A stretch of DNA of 36,630 bases from JBBRYK01 sp038237665 (GCA_038237665.1 JBBRYK010000022.1:1-36630); one strand, 5' to 3'. Shown: positions 1 to 7,409, numbered from the stretch's first letter. Notes: generated by a model not told the origin, from the letters alone. Numbers and translations: made by a program.

Positions 1-47
1 CCCTCAACCGGGGCCAACTCGCGCACAAACACCTCCGCGGGACGCAT
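1..47 (-). CDS. N-terminus of a putative IS630-family transposase (partial)
   Basis: Only 15 complete codons are visible, reading MRPAEVFVRELAPVE from an ATG at 47. A strong Shine-Dalgarno GAGGAGG lies about 6 nt upstream, which supports this start. The opening MRPAEVFVREL matches, from memory, the start of many actinobacterial IS630-like transposases, whose next segment is a helix-turn-helix region. The rest of the gene, including the DDE catalytic domain, lies outside the window. If the family guess is wrong it is simply an unidentified truncated CDS. Confidence 0.5.
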   Translation of the reverse strand, partial: MRPAEVFVRELAPVE

Positions 48-139
48 CCACACCTCCTCAGATCGCATACGTCCCAATTCGACACCAACCCGAGAGGTCC
101 CGCCCCATTTCAGGTCAAACGTTTTGAGAGGCCGCACTA
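1..139 (-). mobile_element. Right-hand end of a possible IS630-like insertion sequence (runs off the window)
   Basis: The first bases of a transposase-like gene read leftward off the window. Between that gene and the neighbouring cupredoxin lie about 90 bp without coding signal. IS630-family elements characteristically insert at TA, often within CTAG. The cupredoxin gene ends exactly in a CTAG at 137-140, so the element's end may be the stretch just left of it (about 113-137), with TA at 138-139 as target. The opposite end is outside the window, so the terminal inverted repeat and target duplication cannot be confirmed. The boundary is inference. Confidence 0.35.
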
Positions 140-511
140 GGTCACCTTGAACTTGCCGAACATCTGCGACTCGTGCTGCTCGCAGTAGAACTTGTACGTC
201 CCCTTCTTGAGCGAGATCGTGATCGGCTTCGACGTCCCGACGAACGGGACCTTGGTCAGCACCTTCTCGAACTTGTTCGGCCCGTCGAGCGCGAAGTTGT
301 GGATGGACGAGCCGTCCTTGATCACGAACGTGTAGCTCCCGGCGTGGAGCGACTTGACCGCCTTGCCGGTCGAGTCCTTCAGGCTGATCGTGAAGGCGCC
401 GCCCGGGCCCGTGACACCGTTCAGCTTGGGCGCCGACATGGCCTGCGTCTGGGTGACCAGGGCAAGCGTCGCGGCGCCGAGCGTGATTGCCAGTAGTAGC
501 CGTCGCTTCAT
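137..511 (-). CDS. Secreted cupredoxin (plastocyanin-like type 1 copper protein), copy 1
   Basis: This is a 124-residue exported protein. It has a signal peptide (MKRR followed by a hydrophobic stretch to about residue 24) and one cupredoxin beta-barrel. The expected type 1 copper ligands are visible: His71 in IHNF, then Cys110, His113 and Met117 in CEQHESQM. Such proteins carry single electrons outside the membrane. The ATG at 511 is chosen because AGGAG lies just upstream and the signal peptide starts there; a longer reading frame to 634 would add an implausible hydrophilic leader. The gene runs in tandem with a paralogue at 580-951, 68 bp upstream, and the TAG stop lies in a CTAG next to the presumed IS end. 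Confidence 0.85.
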   Translation of the reverse strand: MKRRLLLAITLGAATLALVTQTQAMSAPKLNGVTGPGGAFTISLKDSTGKAVKSLHAGSYTFVIKDGSSIHNFALDGPNKFEKVLTKVPFVGTSKPITISLKKGTYKFYCEQHESQMFGKFKVT

Positions 512-579
512 CTGCTCTCCTTTCCCGAGGTAAGGGTGCATACCCGGATACGGATGGTCGCAAGCTTCGGTTTTCGCTG

Positions 580-951
580 CTAGCCGACCTTGAAGCTTCC
601 GTGCATGCTCGGGATCTGCTGGTGCGGCGTGCACACGTACGTGTAGGTGCCCTTGACGAAGTTGATCAGCGTCGTCTTCTTCCCCTTGAAGCCGACACCG
701 GTGATCTCCCTGGCCCCGGACTTCAACCCGGGGCCCTTGACCACGAAGTTGTGGATGTCCGACCTGTCATCGACCGTCAGGGAATACGTTCCGGGCTTGA
801 GGCTCTTGACCGTCTTCCCGTTCTGCGTCAGGTGGATGGTGAAGCCGGGGCCGACGTCACCGGCGAGCTTCGGAAACGACTTCGCGCCGGACTGGGCGGC
901 GAGGGCGAGCGCGGCGAGCGCGGCGCCGGCGATCAGACTGATGCGGATCAT
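580..951 (-). CDS. Secreted cupredoxin, copy 2
   Basis: This 123-residue paralogue of the neighbouring cupredoxin has a signal peptide (about residues 1-22) and a single blue-copper domain. Predicted ligands are His67 (DIHNF), Cys107, His110 and Met116. The loop between the second His and Met is two residues longer than in copy 1 (C-x2-H-x5-M against C-x2-H-x3-M), a change that typically tunes the redox potential. The ATG at 951 follows AGGAG closely. The two genes are probably co-transcribed, copy 2 first. A small periplasmic electron carrier is the natural reading; its redox partner is not in the window. Confidence 0.85.
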   Translation of the reverse strand: MIRISLIAGAALAALALAAQSGAKSFPKLAGDVGPGFTIHLTQNGKTVKSLKPGTYSLTVDDRSDIHNFVVKGPGLKSGAREITGVGFKGKKTTLINFVKGTYTYVCTPHQQIPSMHGSFKVG

Positions 952-975
952 TGAGCTCCTCGGATCGAAGATGGA

Positions 976-1005
976 TTGGGAAGCCATCCTAGCCCTGCGT
1001 AGGAT
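976..1005 (+). promoter_or_regulatory. Sigma-70-type promoter for a leaderless mRNA
   Basis: TTGGGA at 976-981 and TAGGAT at 1000-1005 are separated by 18 bp, close to consensus for a vegetative -35/-10 pair. The -10 box ends 7 nt before the GTG at 1013, so transcription should begin at or next to the start codon. Confidence 0.6.
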
Positions 1006-1012
1006 CGTGACC

Positions 1013-1585
1013 GTGGAGGTACAGAAGCTCGGTGAGGGCCTGTGGCGGTGGACGGCGAGCCACCCGGACTGGGAGCCCGGCGAGGGTCTGCCCCGGGAGG
1101 TCGGCTCGGTCTACTACGAGGCCCGCGACGCCGTCGTGCTGATCGACCCGCTCGTCCCCGACGACGAGGAGGAACGCTTCTGGACGGCACTCGACCGAGA
1201 CGTCGACCGGCTCGGGCGTCCCGTGGTCGCCCTGCTGAGCGTGCCCTGGCATGAGCGGAGCGCCGCGCGGATCACTGAGCGCTACGGCGGGAGCGTGTCC
1301 GAGTCGGCACCGGACGACGTCGGCGCGATTCACATCGCGGGCGTGGGTGGAGAGCCGGAAACGATCTTCTGGCTGGCGGCCCCCGGGGCCTTGGTCTTCG
1401 GAGACATCATCATCGGCACGCCGCCGCGCATCGAGGACGCCTGGCTTCCGGAGGATCGCCGTGGCGAGCCGATTCGCAACGAGCTGCGAGCCGTCCTCGA
1501 CCTACCGGTGGAGCTGTTGCTGCCGTCGCACGGAGCGCCGGTTGTCAGCGGCGCACGTGCCGCGCTGGACGAGGCCCTGGCGTGA
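1013..1585 (+). CDS. Metallo-beta-lactamase-fold protein with eroded metal site, paralogue A
   Basis: This 190-residue protein has the sequence rhythm of an MBL fold. It begins GLWRWT, has a strand ending in LIDPLVP, a segment PVVALLSVPWHERSA where MBL hydrolases carry HxHxDH, LVFGDII with the bridging Asp, and a C-terminal LPSHGAPV His. Most first-site ligands are therefore missing and hydrolase activity is doubtful. The GTG at 1013 is chosen because its N-terminus aligns residue for residue with the next gene and a -10 box ends 7 nt upstream; an in-frame ATG at 971 is the alternative. It overlaps the next gene by 4 nt (GTGA), so the two are translationally coupled paralogues. Confidence 0.75.
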   Translation: MEVQKLGEGLWRWTASHPDWEPGEGLPREVGSVYYEARDAVVLIDPLVPDDEEERFWTALDRDVDRLGRPVVALLSVPWHERSAARITERYGGSVSESAPDDVGAIHIAGVGGEPETIFWLAAPGALVFGDIIIGTPPRIEDAWLPEDRRGEPIRNELRAVLDLPVELLLPSHGAPVVSGARAALDEALA

Positions 1586-2181
1586 TCGGAGAGGAGCTTC
1601 GCCCCGGGCTGCGACGCTGGACGGCCTGGCACGAGGAGTGGAAGCAGGATGTCGGCTGCGTCGCCTACCAGTCCGACGACGCGCTCTGCCTGATCGACCC
1701 GCTAATCCCCTCGAGGGGCGCGGCGTTCCCGAAGCGCCCTCCGGTTCACGTGCTCGTCACGGTCTACTGGCACACACGCAGTGCCGGCGAGATCGTGCGC
1801 CGCTCCAGCGGCACGCTGTGGGCGCCGAGCGGTGCGCGGTCGGCAATCGGTCGCCGCGCGGGGGTCGAGCCGAGGACCTTCCGCCCGGGAGACGAGCTGC
1901 CGGGCGGGATCGAGGCCTTCCCGACCGCACGCGGCTCCGAGGTCGTGTTCTGGCTCCCGTCCGTACGGGCGCTTGTCCCCGGAGACGCGATCCTAGGCGC
2001 CGAAGGCGGAGGGCTGTGTCTCTGCCCTGCGTCGTGGGTCGGCGGTGAGGACAAGCTCGCGAAGCTGCGTCAGGCCCTCCGACTGCTGCTCGACCTGCCG
2101 ATCGAGGTGGTCGCCGTCTCGCACGGCCAACCGGTGCTGAAGGCGGGGCGTCGCGCGCTCGAGCGCGCCCTGGCCGGCTAA
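1582..2181 (+). CDS. Metallo-beta-lactamase-fold protein with eroded metal site, paralogue B
   Basis: This 199-residue paralogue of the preceding gene was probably produced by tandem duplication. Shared landmarks are LRRWTAWHEEW near the start, LIDPLIP, VTVYWHTRSA in place of the HxHxDH motif, LVPGDAILG and VAVSHGQPV near the C-terminus. As in paralogue A, one His of the canonical motif, the bridging Asp and a late His survive, so metal binding may be partial or lost. GTG start at 1582 overlaps the upstream stop. The substrate is unknown. It ends 22 bp from the convergent DJ-1 gene. Confidence 0.75.
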   Translation: MIGEELRPGLRRWTAWHEEWKQDVGCVAYQSDDALCLIDPLIPSRGAAFPKRPPVHVLVTVYWHTRSAGEIVRRSSGTLWAPSGARSAIGRRAGVEPRTFRPGDELPGGIEAFPTARGSEVVFWLPSVRALVPGDAILGAEGGGLCLCPASWVGGEDKLAKLRQALRLLLDLPIEVVAVSHGQPVLKAGRRALERALAG

Positions 2182-2203
2182 GCGGCCCTTTCCTACGGAA
2201 GCG

Positions 2204-2782
2204 TCACGAAAGCCGCGAGGGTTCCGCGCGAACCGCGGCCCGTTCGAGAACCTCCATGAAAGCGCGCGACCACTCGGCGAGATCCGTCCAGCCCGTCGCC
2301 GAGACCATCGTCCCGTCGACGACAGGCCCCTCGACGAACTCTCCGCCGGCCGCCTCGATGTCGGTCGCCAGCGGCGGGAAGGCCGAGACGCGGCGACCTC
2401 GCACGTACCCGAACGCGGCGGGCACCTGCACGCCGTGGCACATGTGGCCGACCGGGAGGTCGTTGTCGAAGAAGTGCGAGACGATCCGCTTCACATCCGG
2501 GTCGTTCCGGATCACCTCGGGCGCGCGGCCGCCGGGGATCAGGAGCGCGACGTACGCCTCGGGATCGACCTCGGAGAACGCGAGGTCGGCGTCGAGCCCT
2601 CGACCGGGCCGCTCGATGTACGTGTCCCAGCCGGGCTCGAAGTCGTGTACCACGAGCTCGAGCCGCTTCCGCTGCGGAGCGGCCATGTCGACCCCGTAGC
2701 CGGCCTCGCGCAACCGGTAGAGCATGTAGTAGACCTCGAGCTCCTCACCGGAGTCGGCGGTCAGGATCAGCACCCGGTCCAT
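2204..2782 (-). CDS. DJ-1/PfpI-family protein
   Basis: This 192-residue protein has the class I glutamine amidotransferase-like fold of the DJ-1/PfpI superfamily. It starts MDRVLILTADSGEELE with a conserved acidic residue near position 15, has LIPGGRAPE around 81-89, and the nucleophile elbow GHMCHG with Cys115-His116. Family members act as cysteine peptidases, chaperones, deglycase/glyoxalase-like enzymes or stress proteins; the sequence does not decide which. The ATG at 2782 follows a strong AGGGAGG site. The gene lies downstream of the CorC-like gene in the same direction with a 61-bp gap. Confidence 0.85.
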   Translation of the reverse strand: MDRVLILTADSGEELEVYYMLYRLREAGYGVDMAAPQRKRLELVVHDFEPGWDTYIERPGRGLDADLAFSEVDPEAYVALLIPGGRAPEVIRNDPDVKRIVSHFFDNDLPVGHMCHGVQVPAAFGYVRGRRVSAFPPLATDIEAAGGEFVEGPVVDGTMVSATGWTDLAEWSRAFMEVLERAAVRAEPSRLS

Positions 2783-2843
2783 CGAATCCTCCCTTGGTCT
2801 CGGCCGCCGCCAGTATCGCTCAGCGCAGCGAGATCACTGGCGA

Positions 2844-4172
2844 TCAGCCCTCGACGGCTCGCTCCGCCTCCTCGTCGGGCAGCGCGGGCTCCTCCGGATC
2901 GGGCTTCCCGACAAACTTCACCGCCAGCTTGTCGATCCGGGAGCCCTCGACTTCCGCGACCTGGAAGACGAGGCCGTCGTGGGTGACCTCGTCGCCCTCC
3001 TCGGGGGCGCGACCGAGCAGGCCGAACACGAAGCCCGCCATGGTGTGGAAGTCCTCGATCGGCAGGTCGCAGTGGAACTGCTCGTTGAAGTCGTCGATCG
3101 GAAACGTGCCGTGGATGCGGATCGTGTTCTCGTCGACGCGCTCGATCGACTCGTCCGGCAGGTCGAACTCATCCTCGATCTCGCCGACGATCTCCTCCAG
3201 AACATCCTCGAGCGTGACGATGCCCTCCATCGCTCCGTACTCGTCGATCACGATCGCCATGTGCTGGTTGGTGCGCCGGAACTCGGCCAGCAGGGCGGCG
3301 AGGTCCTTGGTCTCGGGGACCATGTGGGCCGGACGCACGATCGCCTCCACCCGAACGCCCTCGATGCCCTTGTCGTACATGGCCGAGAACAGATCGCGCA
3401 CGTGCAGGATCCCCACGACGTGGTCGAGCGATTCCCGGTAGACGGGGTACCGGGTGAACGGCGAGTCGATCACCGCCGCGAGGCATTCCTCGGGCGGCAG
3501 GTCGATCGACAGCGCGACGACCTCGGGCCGCGCAACCATCACGTCCGCGGCCTCTTTGTCGGCGAAGTCGAAGACCTTGTAGAGCATCTCGCGCTCGTCC
3601 TGCTCGATCTCTCCGTGCTCGGTCGACTGCGAGAGCAGGATCTTCAGCTCGGCCTCCGAGTGAACCGGGCTCTCGCCGCCGGGTGGCTGAAGGTGCAAGG
3701 CCCGCAGGATCAGCTCGCTCGAGCGTTCGAGGATCCAGATCAGGGGATTGAAGACGAGGAAGAACGCCCGCACGGGCGCGGCGACGGCCAGCGCGACCCG
3801 CTCCGACGCACCGAGCGCAGCACCCTTCGGCACGAGCTCGCCGACGACGACGTGGAGGAACGTGATGATCAGGAAGGCGAAGATCAGCGAGAGCACCGAC
3901 GCGAGGATGTGATCGAAGACACGCGCGAGCACCGGCTCGCCAAGAGCACCGATGGCCAGGCTCGTGCCGGTGACGCCGAGCTGCATCGCGGCGATGAACC
4001 GCGGCGGGTCGGCCAGGAGCGCCTGGACCCGCCGCGCCCTCTTGCTCCCTTCGTGCTCGAGCGCGGAGATCCGTGTGCGCCGCGCGGTGACCAGCGCGTA
4101 CTCGGCCGCGACGAAATACGCGTTCAGCAGAATCAGCGCCGCGACGGCGACCAGTTCGAGTAAGAGACTCAC
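2844..4172 (-). CDS. CorC/HlyC-family CBS-domain membrane protein (hemolysin C-like)
   Basis: This 442-residue protein has three parts: an N-terminal DUF21/CNNM transmembrane domain (about 1-190, opening LLLELVAVAALILLNAYF), a pair of CBS domains (about 205-325, including VVGILHVRDLF and EYGAMEGIVTLEDVLEEIVG), and a C-terminal CorC_HlyC domain (about 345-425). This is the standard architecture of proteins linked to magnesium or other cation efflux and homeostasis; hemolysin is a historical name. The GTG at 4172 fits the first membrane segment; no Shine-Dalgarno is visible. The tail is acidic, ending AERAVEG. Confidence 0.9.
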   Translation of the reverse strand: MSLLLELVAVAALILLNAYFVAAEYALVTARRTRISALEHEGSKRARRVQALLADPPRFIAAMQLGVTGTSLAIGALGEPVLARVFDHILASVLSLIFAFLIITFLHVVVGELVPKGAALGASERVALAVAAPVRAFFLVFNPLIWILERSSELILRALHLQPPGGESPVHSEAELKILLSQSTEHGEIEQDEREMLYKVFDFADKEAADVMVARPEVVALSIDLPPEECLAAVIDSPFTRYPVYRESLDHVVGILHVRDLFSAMYDKGIEGVRVEAIVRPAHMVPETKDLAALLAEFRRTNQHMAIVIDEYGAMEGIVTLEDVLEEIVGEIEDEFDLPDESIERVDENTIRIHGTFPIDDFNEQFHCDLPIEDFHTMAGFVFGLLGRAPEEGDEVTHDGLVFQVAEVEGSRIDKLAVKFVGKPDPEEPALPDEEAERAVEG

Positions 4173-4227
4173 GTCGACGCCTGGAGGTGGGGCGGACGTC
4201 TAGGAATGTCGTCGTCGTCCAAGGTCC

Positions 4228-4905
4228 TTACGCCGGAGAATAGCCAACTATCCCATCCAGATCGTGGCGGGCGGCCCGGCCAGCGTGGACGAGGCGCTCC
4301 AGATGGGAAAGCGTTTCGGCGACCGCGAACCGCCGTTGCGTCGGCTCCAGACGATCTCCGAAGAGCGCATGCGAGACCTCGAAACCCGTCTGGGGACGGT
4401 CCGCGAGCGCCCCGATCGTCTGCTGGAGCCGCCGGTCATGGTGGGCCAGCAGGTCGAGAGCGCCCGGCCGGGTCGTCGATCGGGTCGCCGTGCCCGGGGA
4501 GCAGCACCCGTGGCGCGAGTTCGACGACCCGACGGAGCGAGTCCAGGTAGTCGCCGAGCGGATCGGGACGGCTGTCCGGATAGAGGCCGACCGCGGGTGA
4601 GATCCGCGCGAGCACGTGTTCGCCGGCCACCAGCACGCCGTCCCGGAGGAAGCCGAGCTGGCCGTCGGCGTGGCCGGGCAGCTCGACCACGTTCCAACCG
4701 TCGACCATGTCGCCCTCGCGGAGCAGGTTCGGGTCGCGCGCAAACCGCACGAACGGCGGTGATCACGATCCGCTCGATGCCCTGCCCACACGGCCTCGCT
4801 CAGCCCGAGCCCCGTGTCGAAGAGCGTGCCACCGGCGAGGTAGCAATGGACATGCTTCGGCCCGCTCGGCAGCGGGAGCGTGAGGCGGGAAATTCCGTCT
4901 AGCAC
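4228..4905 (-). pseudogene. Broken metallo-beta-lactamase-fold hydrolase (internal deletions and frameshifts)
   Basis: Three reading frames are needed to follow the protein. The N-terminal part reads ISRLTLPLPSGPKHVHCYL and FDTGLGL. A short IERIVIT segment follows in a second frame. A third frame then gives GWNVVELPGHADGQLGFL and LLPGHGDPIDDPAGR. The first frame returns for RALDLLAHHDRR to the C-terminus. The HxHxDH region expected after IVIT and roughly 60 residues are missing, so no active enzyme can be made. The start is either ATG at 4917 or GTG at 4905, the latter 7 nt after a TATGTT box on the minus strand. It diverges from the radical SAM gene across a LexA box. Assembly error is possible. 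Confidence 0.75.
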
Positions 4906-4909
4906 CTGA

Positions 4910-4925
4910 TCGAACATATGTTCTA
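4910..4925. promoter_or_regulatory. LexA (SOS) operator
   Basis: TCGAACATATGTTCTA contains the perfect 12-bp palindrome GAACATATGTTC (4912-4923). It matches the actinobacterial/Gram-positive LexA consensus TCGAAC-N4-GTTCGA with one mismatch in the right arm. It overlaps the plus-strand -10 box TATAAT (4924-4929) of the radical SAM gene and contains TATGTT, a candidate -10 box for the divergent minus-strand gene. Repressor bound here would block both promoters. Confidence 0.8.
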
Positions 4926-4929
4926 TAAT
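4924..4929 (+). promoter_or_regulatory. Consensus -10 box of a leaderless, LexA-covered promoter
   Basis: TATAAT is the exact sigma-70 -10 consensus. It ends 6 nt before the ATG at 4936, so the transcript would begin at the start codon. Its first bases overlap the right edge of the LexA palindrome. Confidence 0.75.
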
Positions 4930-4935
4930 GCCTCG

Positions 4936-5832
4936 ATGAAGCTCGAGTATCGCGAGGAACCTTGCCGCGGTGCTCTGAACCGGGTGAAGGGGATGCGATT
5001 CGAGTGGTCCCTCAATCCGTACATGGGTTGTGCCCACCGCTGCACGTTCTGCTATGTGCGGGCCTTCGAGCTCAGGGCCGACCGGCCGTTCGACGAGCGC
5101 TACGGACGCTCGATCCGCGTCAAGGTGAACATCGCGGAGGTGCTTCGGCACGAGCTCTCGAGGGCGTCCTGGAAGCACGAGCACGTCGCGATCGGCGCGG
5201 CGACCGACCCGTATCAGCCCGTCGAGGGCCGCTACCGGCTGACGCGCGCCTGCCTGAAGGAGCTGGCCGCAGCCTCAAACCCGCTGAGCATCATCACCCG
5301 CGGCCCGATGATCGTCCGCGACCTCGACCTGCTGGTCGAGGCGGCCCGCCGGGCCAAGGTCTCGGTCACGTTTTCGATCCCCACGCTCGACGAGGAGGTC
5401 TGGCGGCGCACCGAGCCGTCGACGGCACATCCGCGCCAGCGTTTCCGGGCCTTGCGCAGGCTCGTGGACGCCGGAGTTCAAGCGTCCGTGGGCATGGCGC
5501 CCGTGCTCCCCGGGATCTCCGATCGTCCGGAGCAACTGGCCGAGGTCGTCCGCGCGGCGCGAGAGGCCGGCGCGTGCGGGATCTGGACGAACCTCCTCTT
5601 CCTCCGCCCCGGCACGCGGGAGCACTTTCTCGAATGCCTCGGGCTCGACTGGCCTGAAGAGCTCGAGCGCTACGAGCGCCTGTACGCCAAGCGTGCGTAC
5701 CTCCCCGCTGCGGAGTCGAAGCCGGTGCGGACCGAGGTCAGCCGACTGGCGAAGGAATTCGGCGTTCGCGACCGGCGCCGCCTCCGGCTGACGCCTCCGC
5801 CCGAACCCGAGCAGCTCGAATTGGCGATGTAG
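4936..5832 (+). CDS. SplB-like radical SAM protein (Rv2578c family), probably SOS-regulated
   Basis: This 298-residue radical SAM enzyme has the cluster motif GCAHRCTFCY (Cys32, Cys36, Cys39). Further conserved blocks are AIGAATDPYQPVE, LSIITRGP and FSIPTLDEEVW, typical of the group related to spore photoproduct lyase and mycobacterial Rv2578c. The substrate is not established for this group. The ATG at 4936 is chosen over one at 4918 because the latter lies inside the LexA operator and upstream of the TATAAT box. SOS control suggests a role in DNA-damage response; from memory, Rv2578c of M. tuberculosis also has a LexA site, which should be verified. Confidence 0.88.
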   Translation: MKLEYREEPCRGALNRVKGMRFEWSLNPYMGCAHRCTFCYVRAFELRADRPFDERYGRSIRVKVNIAEVLRHELSRASWKHEHVAIGAATDPYQPVEGRYRLTRACLKELAAASNPLSIITRGPMIVRDLDLLVEAARRAKVSVTFSIPTLDEEVWRRTEPSTAHPRQRFRALRRLVDAGVQASVGMAPVLPGISDRPEQLAEVVRAAREAGACGIWTNLLFLRPGTREHFLECLGLDWPEELERYERLYAKRAYLPAAESKPVRTEVSRLAKEFGVRDRRRLRLTPPPEPEQLELAM

Positions 5833-5862
5833 CGCCCCTGCGGGCAATACAATCCTGCCCCC

Positions 5863-6486
5863 ATGCCGGACGAGATCACCTGCCTGATCGTGGACGACCA
5901 CGAGGTCGTTCGGGAAGGTCTCCGGCTCTCACTTTCCCGCTCGCCTCACATCCGGGTCGTCGGGGAGGCGTCGGACGGCGCCTCGGCCATCGCACTCGCC
6001 GAGCGCCGGCGACCCGACGTCGTGATCATGGACGTCCGGATGCCCGGCATGGACGGGCTGGAGGCAACCAAGGAGATCACGCAGAAGGTTCCGGGCACCT
6101 CCGTTCTGATCTTCACCGCGTATAGCGAACGGAGCCTGCTGGGACGCGGCCTCGAGTCAGGCGCGAAGGGCTACATCCTCAAGGAGGCACCGCATACGAC
6201 CCTGGTCCGCGCGATCGAGAAGGTTGCAGCGGGCGACGGCTTCGTCGACCCGGCGCTGATGCCCGACGTCCTGGCGGCGAATCAGCGCGACGGGATGCTC
6301 ACGGGCAGAGAGCGTGAGATCCTCCAGCTGCTCGCAGACGGCATGTCGAACTCAGACGTCGCCGCCAAGCTCTTCATCAGCCAGGAGACGGTCAAGAGCC
6401 ACGTGCGCCACATCCTCACCAAGCTCGAGGCCGACACCCGGACGCACGCGGTCGCGATCGCCCTGCGCGAAGCGATCATCGACTAG
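5863..6486 (+). CDS. NarL/LuxR-family response regulator
   Basis: This 207-residue two-domain regulator has a receiver (about 6-125) with acidic pocket Asp11-Asp12, phosphoacceptor Asp57 in VVIMDVRMPGMDG and a Lys in GYILKEA. A C-terminal LuxR-type helix-turn-helix (about 143-203) contains LTGREREILQLLADGMSN and ISQETVKSHVRHIL. The ATG at 5863 follows TACAAT (5848-5853) by 9 nt with no Shine-Dalgarno, so the mRNA is leaderless or nearly so. The partner kinase starts 11 nt downstream of the stop. Target genes are unknown. Confidence 0.93.
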   Translation: MPDEITCLIVDDHEVVREGLRLSLSRSPHIRVVGEASDGASAIALAERRRPDVVIMDVRMPGMDGLEATKEITQKVPGTSVLIFTAYSERSLLGRGLESGAKGYILKEAPHTTLVRAIEKVAAGDGFVDPALMPDVLAANQRDGMLTGREREILQLLADGMSNSDVAAKLFISQETVKSHVRHILTKLEADTRTHAVAIALREAIID

Positions 6487-6497
6487 ATGCAGATCGA

Positions 6498-7178
6498 GTG
6501 AGCCGCGAGCGCCGCAGCTTCGAGCGCCGGGCTTCGGAGCGCGAGCGGATGCTTCAGGCCGACCGGCTGATCACGGCCGAGCAGGAAGAGCGGCGCCGGC
6601 TCGCCCTCGAGCTCCACGACGGCCCGGTACAGAGCCTCGCCGGAATCGCGCTCATGCTCGACGCGGTCGTCCACGCGGTCGAGGACGAGCGCCTCGACGA
6701 GGCGAAGACGATCCTCTCGACGGCTCTCGAACGCCACCGCGAGACGATCCGCTCGCTCCGCAACCTCTCCTTCAACCTCGAGCCGGTCGTACTCCGAGAC
6801 CAGGGGCTGGTCCCCGCCATGCAGGCACTCGCCGATCAGCTCGGCTCGACCCATCGCGTCGAGTTCGAGCTGCGGCTGGCCGGGGCGGACGATCTCGCCG
6901 AGCAGGCGCAGGTCGCGCTGTACCAGATCCTTCGCGAGGCCCTGAACCAGGCCGTCGGCCGTGGGCCCTCGCGCATCACGGTGTCGGTCGAGCGCGACCC
7001 CGACGGCGGCGTTGAGACGGTGGTCGAGGACGACGGAGCCGGAGAGCGTCGGCGCGGCAGCGTGCAGGTCCTCGAGGAACGCGCCCGCATCCTCGACGGC
7101 GAGGTGGCGGCGAGCACGCGCGAAGCCGGGGGGAACACGGTCCGCGTGCGGCTGCCCGCGCAGGCCGTCAGGCGCTAG
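6498..7178 (+). CDS. Short cytoplasmic sensor histidine kinase (HisKA_3 type)
   Basis: This 226-residue kinase is paired with the upstream response regulator. The dimerisation/phosphoacceptor region contains EERRRLALELHDGPVQSLAG with His40, as in NarX/DesK-type kinases. The C-terminal ATPase-like part shows LYQILREALNQAV and VEDDGAGERRRGS, but the N-box Asn is displaced and the usual GxGL of the G2 box is absent, so ATP binding looks weakened. There is no transmembrane or sensory domain, only a charged coiled-coil-like N-terminus, so it probably reads a cytoplasmic cue or partner. GTG start at 6498, with no clear Shine-Dalgarno, relies on coupling to the regulator. Confidence 0.85.
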   Translation: MSRERRSFERRASERERMLQADRLITAEQEERRRLALELHDGPVQSLAGIALMLDAVVHAVEDERLDEAKTILSTALERHRETIRSLRNLSFNLEPVVLRDQGLVPAMQALADQLGSTHRVEFELRLAGADDLAEQAQVALYQILREALNQAVGRGPSRITVSVERDPDGGVETVVEDDGAGERRRGSVQVLEERARILDGEVAASTREAGGNTVRVRLPAQAVRR

Positions 7179-7189
7179 CATCCGGCGCC

Positions 7190-7369
7190 GTGGCCTATCT
7201 GCTCTTCGTCTCGAAACCGACGGGGTACGAGCTCCGCGAGCGGGAGGGCGAGCTGCCCTCACCCGGCTCGGAGATCGAGGAGGAGGACGGCCGGATGCAG
7301 GTGCTCAAGGTCGCGCCTTCGCCCATCCCGGGTGACTCACGGCGTTGCGTCTACCTGGCGCCTGTCTAA
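7190..7369 (+). CDS. 59-residue hypothetical protein
   Basis: A small ORF starts with GTG (VAYLLFVSKPTGYELRERE) and ends VYLAPV. Support for a real gene is a TAGCAT -10 box (7176-7181) ending 8 nt before the start and overlapping the kinase stop codon, a plausible compact beta-strand/charged composition, and tight fit between kinase and T-box leader. A 15-base core-promoter sequence identical to the one here also precedes the gene at 22863-23180. I do not recognise the family. The acidic middle (EIEEEDGR) and single Cys are its only notable features. Confidence 0.6.
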   Translation: MAYLLFVSKPTGYELREREGELPSPGSEIEEEDGRMQVLKVAPSPIPGDSRRCVYLAPV

Positions 7370-7409
7370 ACTCCACGGCAAGGCAACGACGGAGCTGACA
7401 CTCCCGAGC

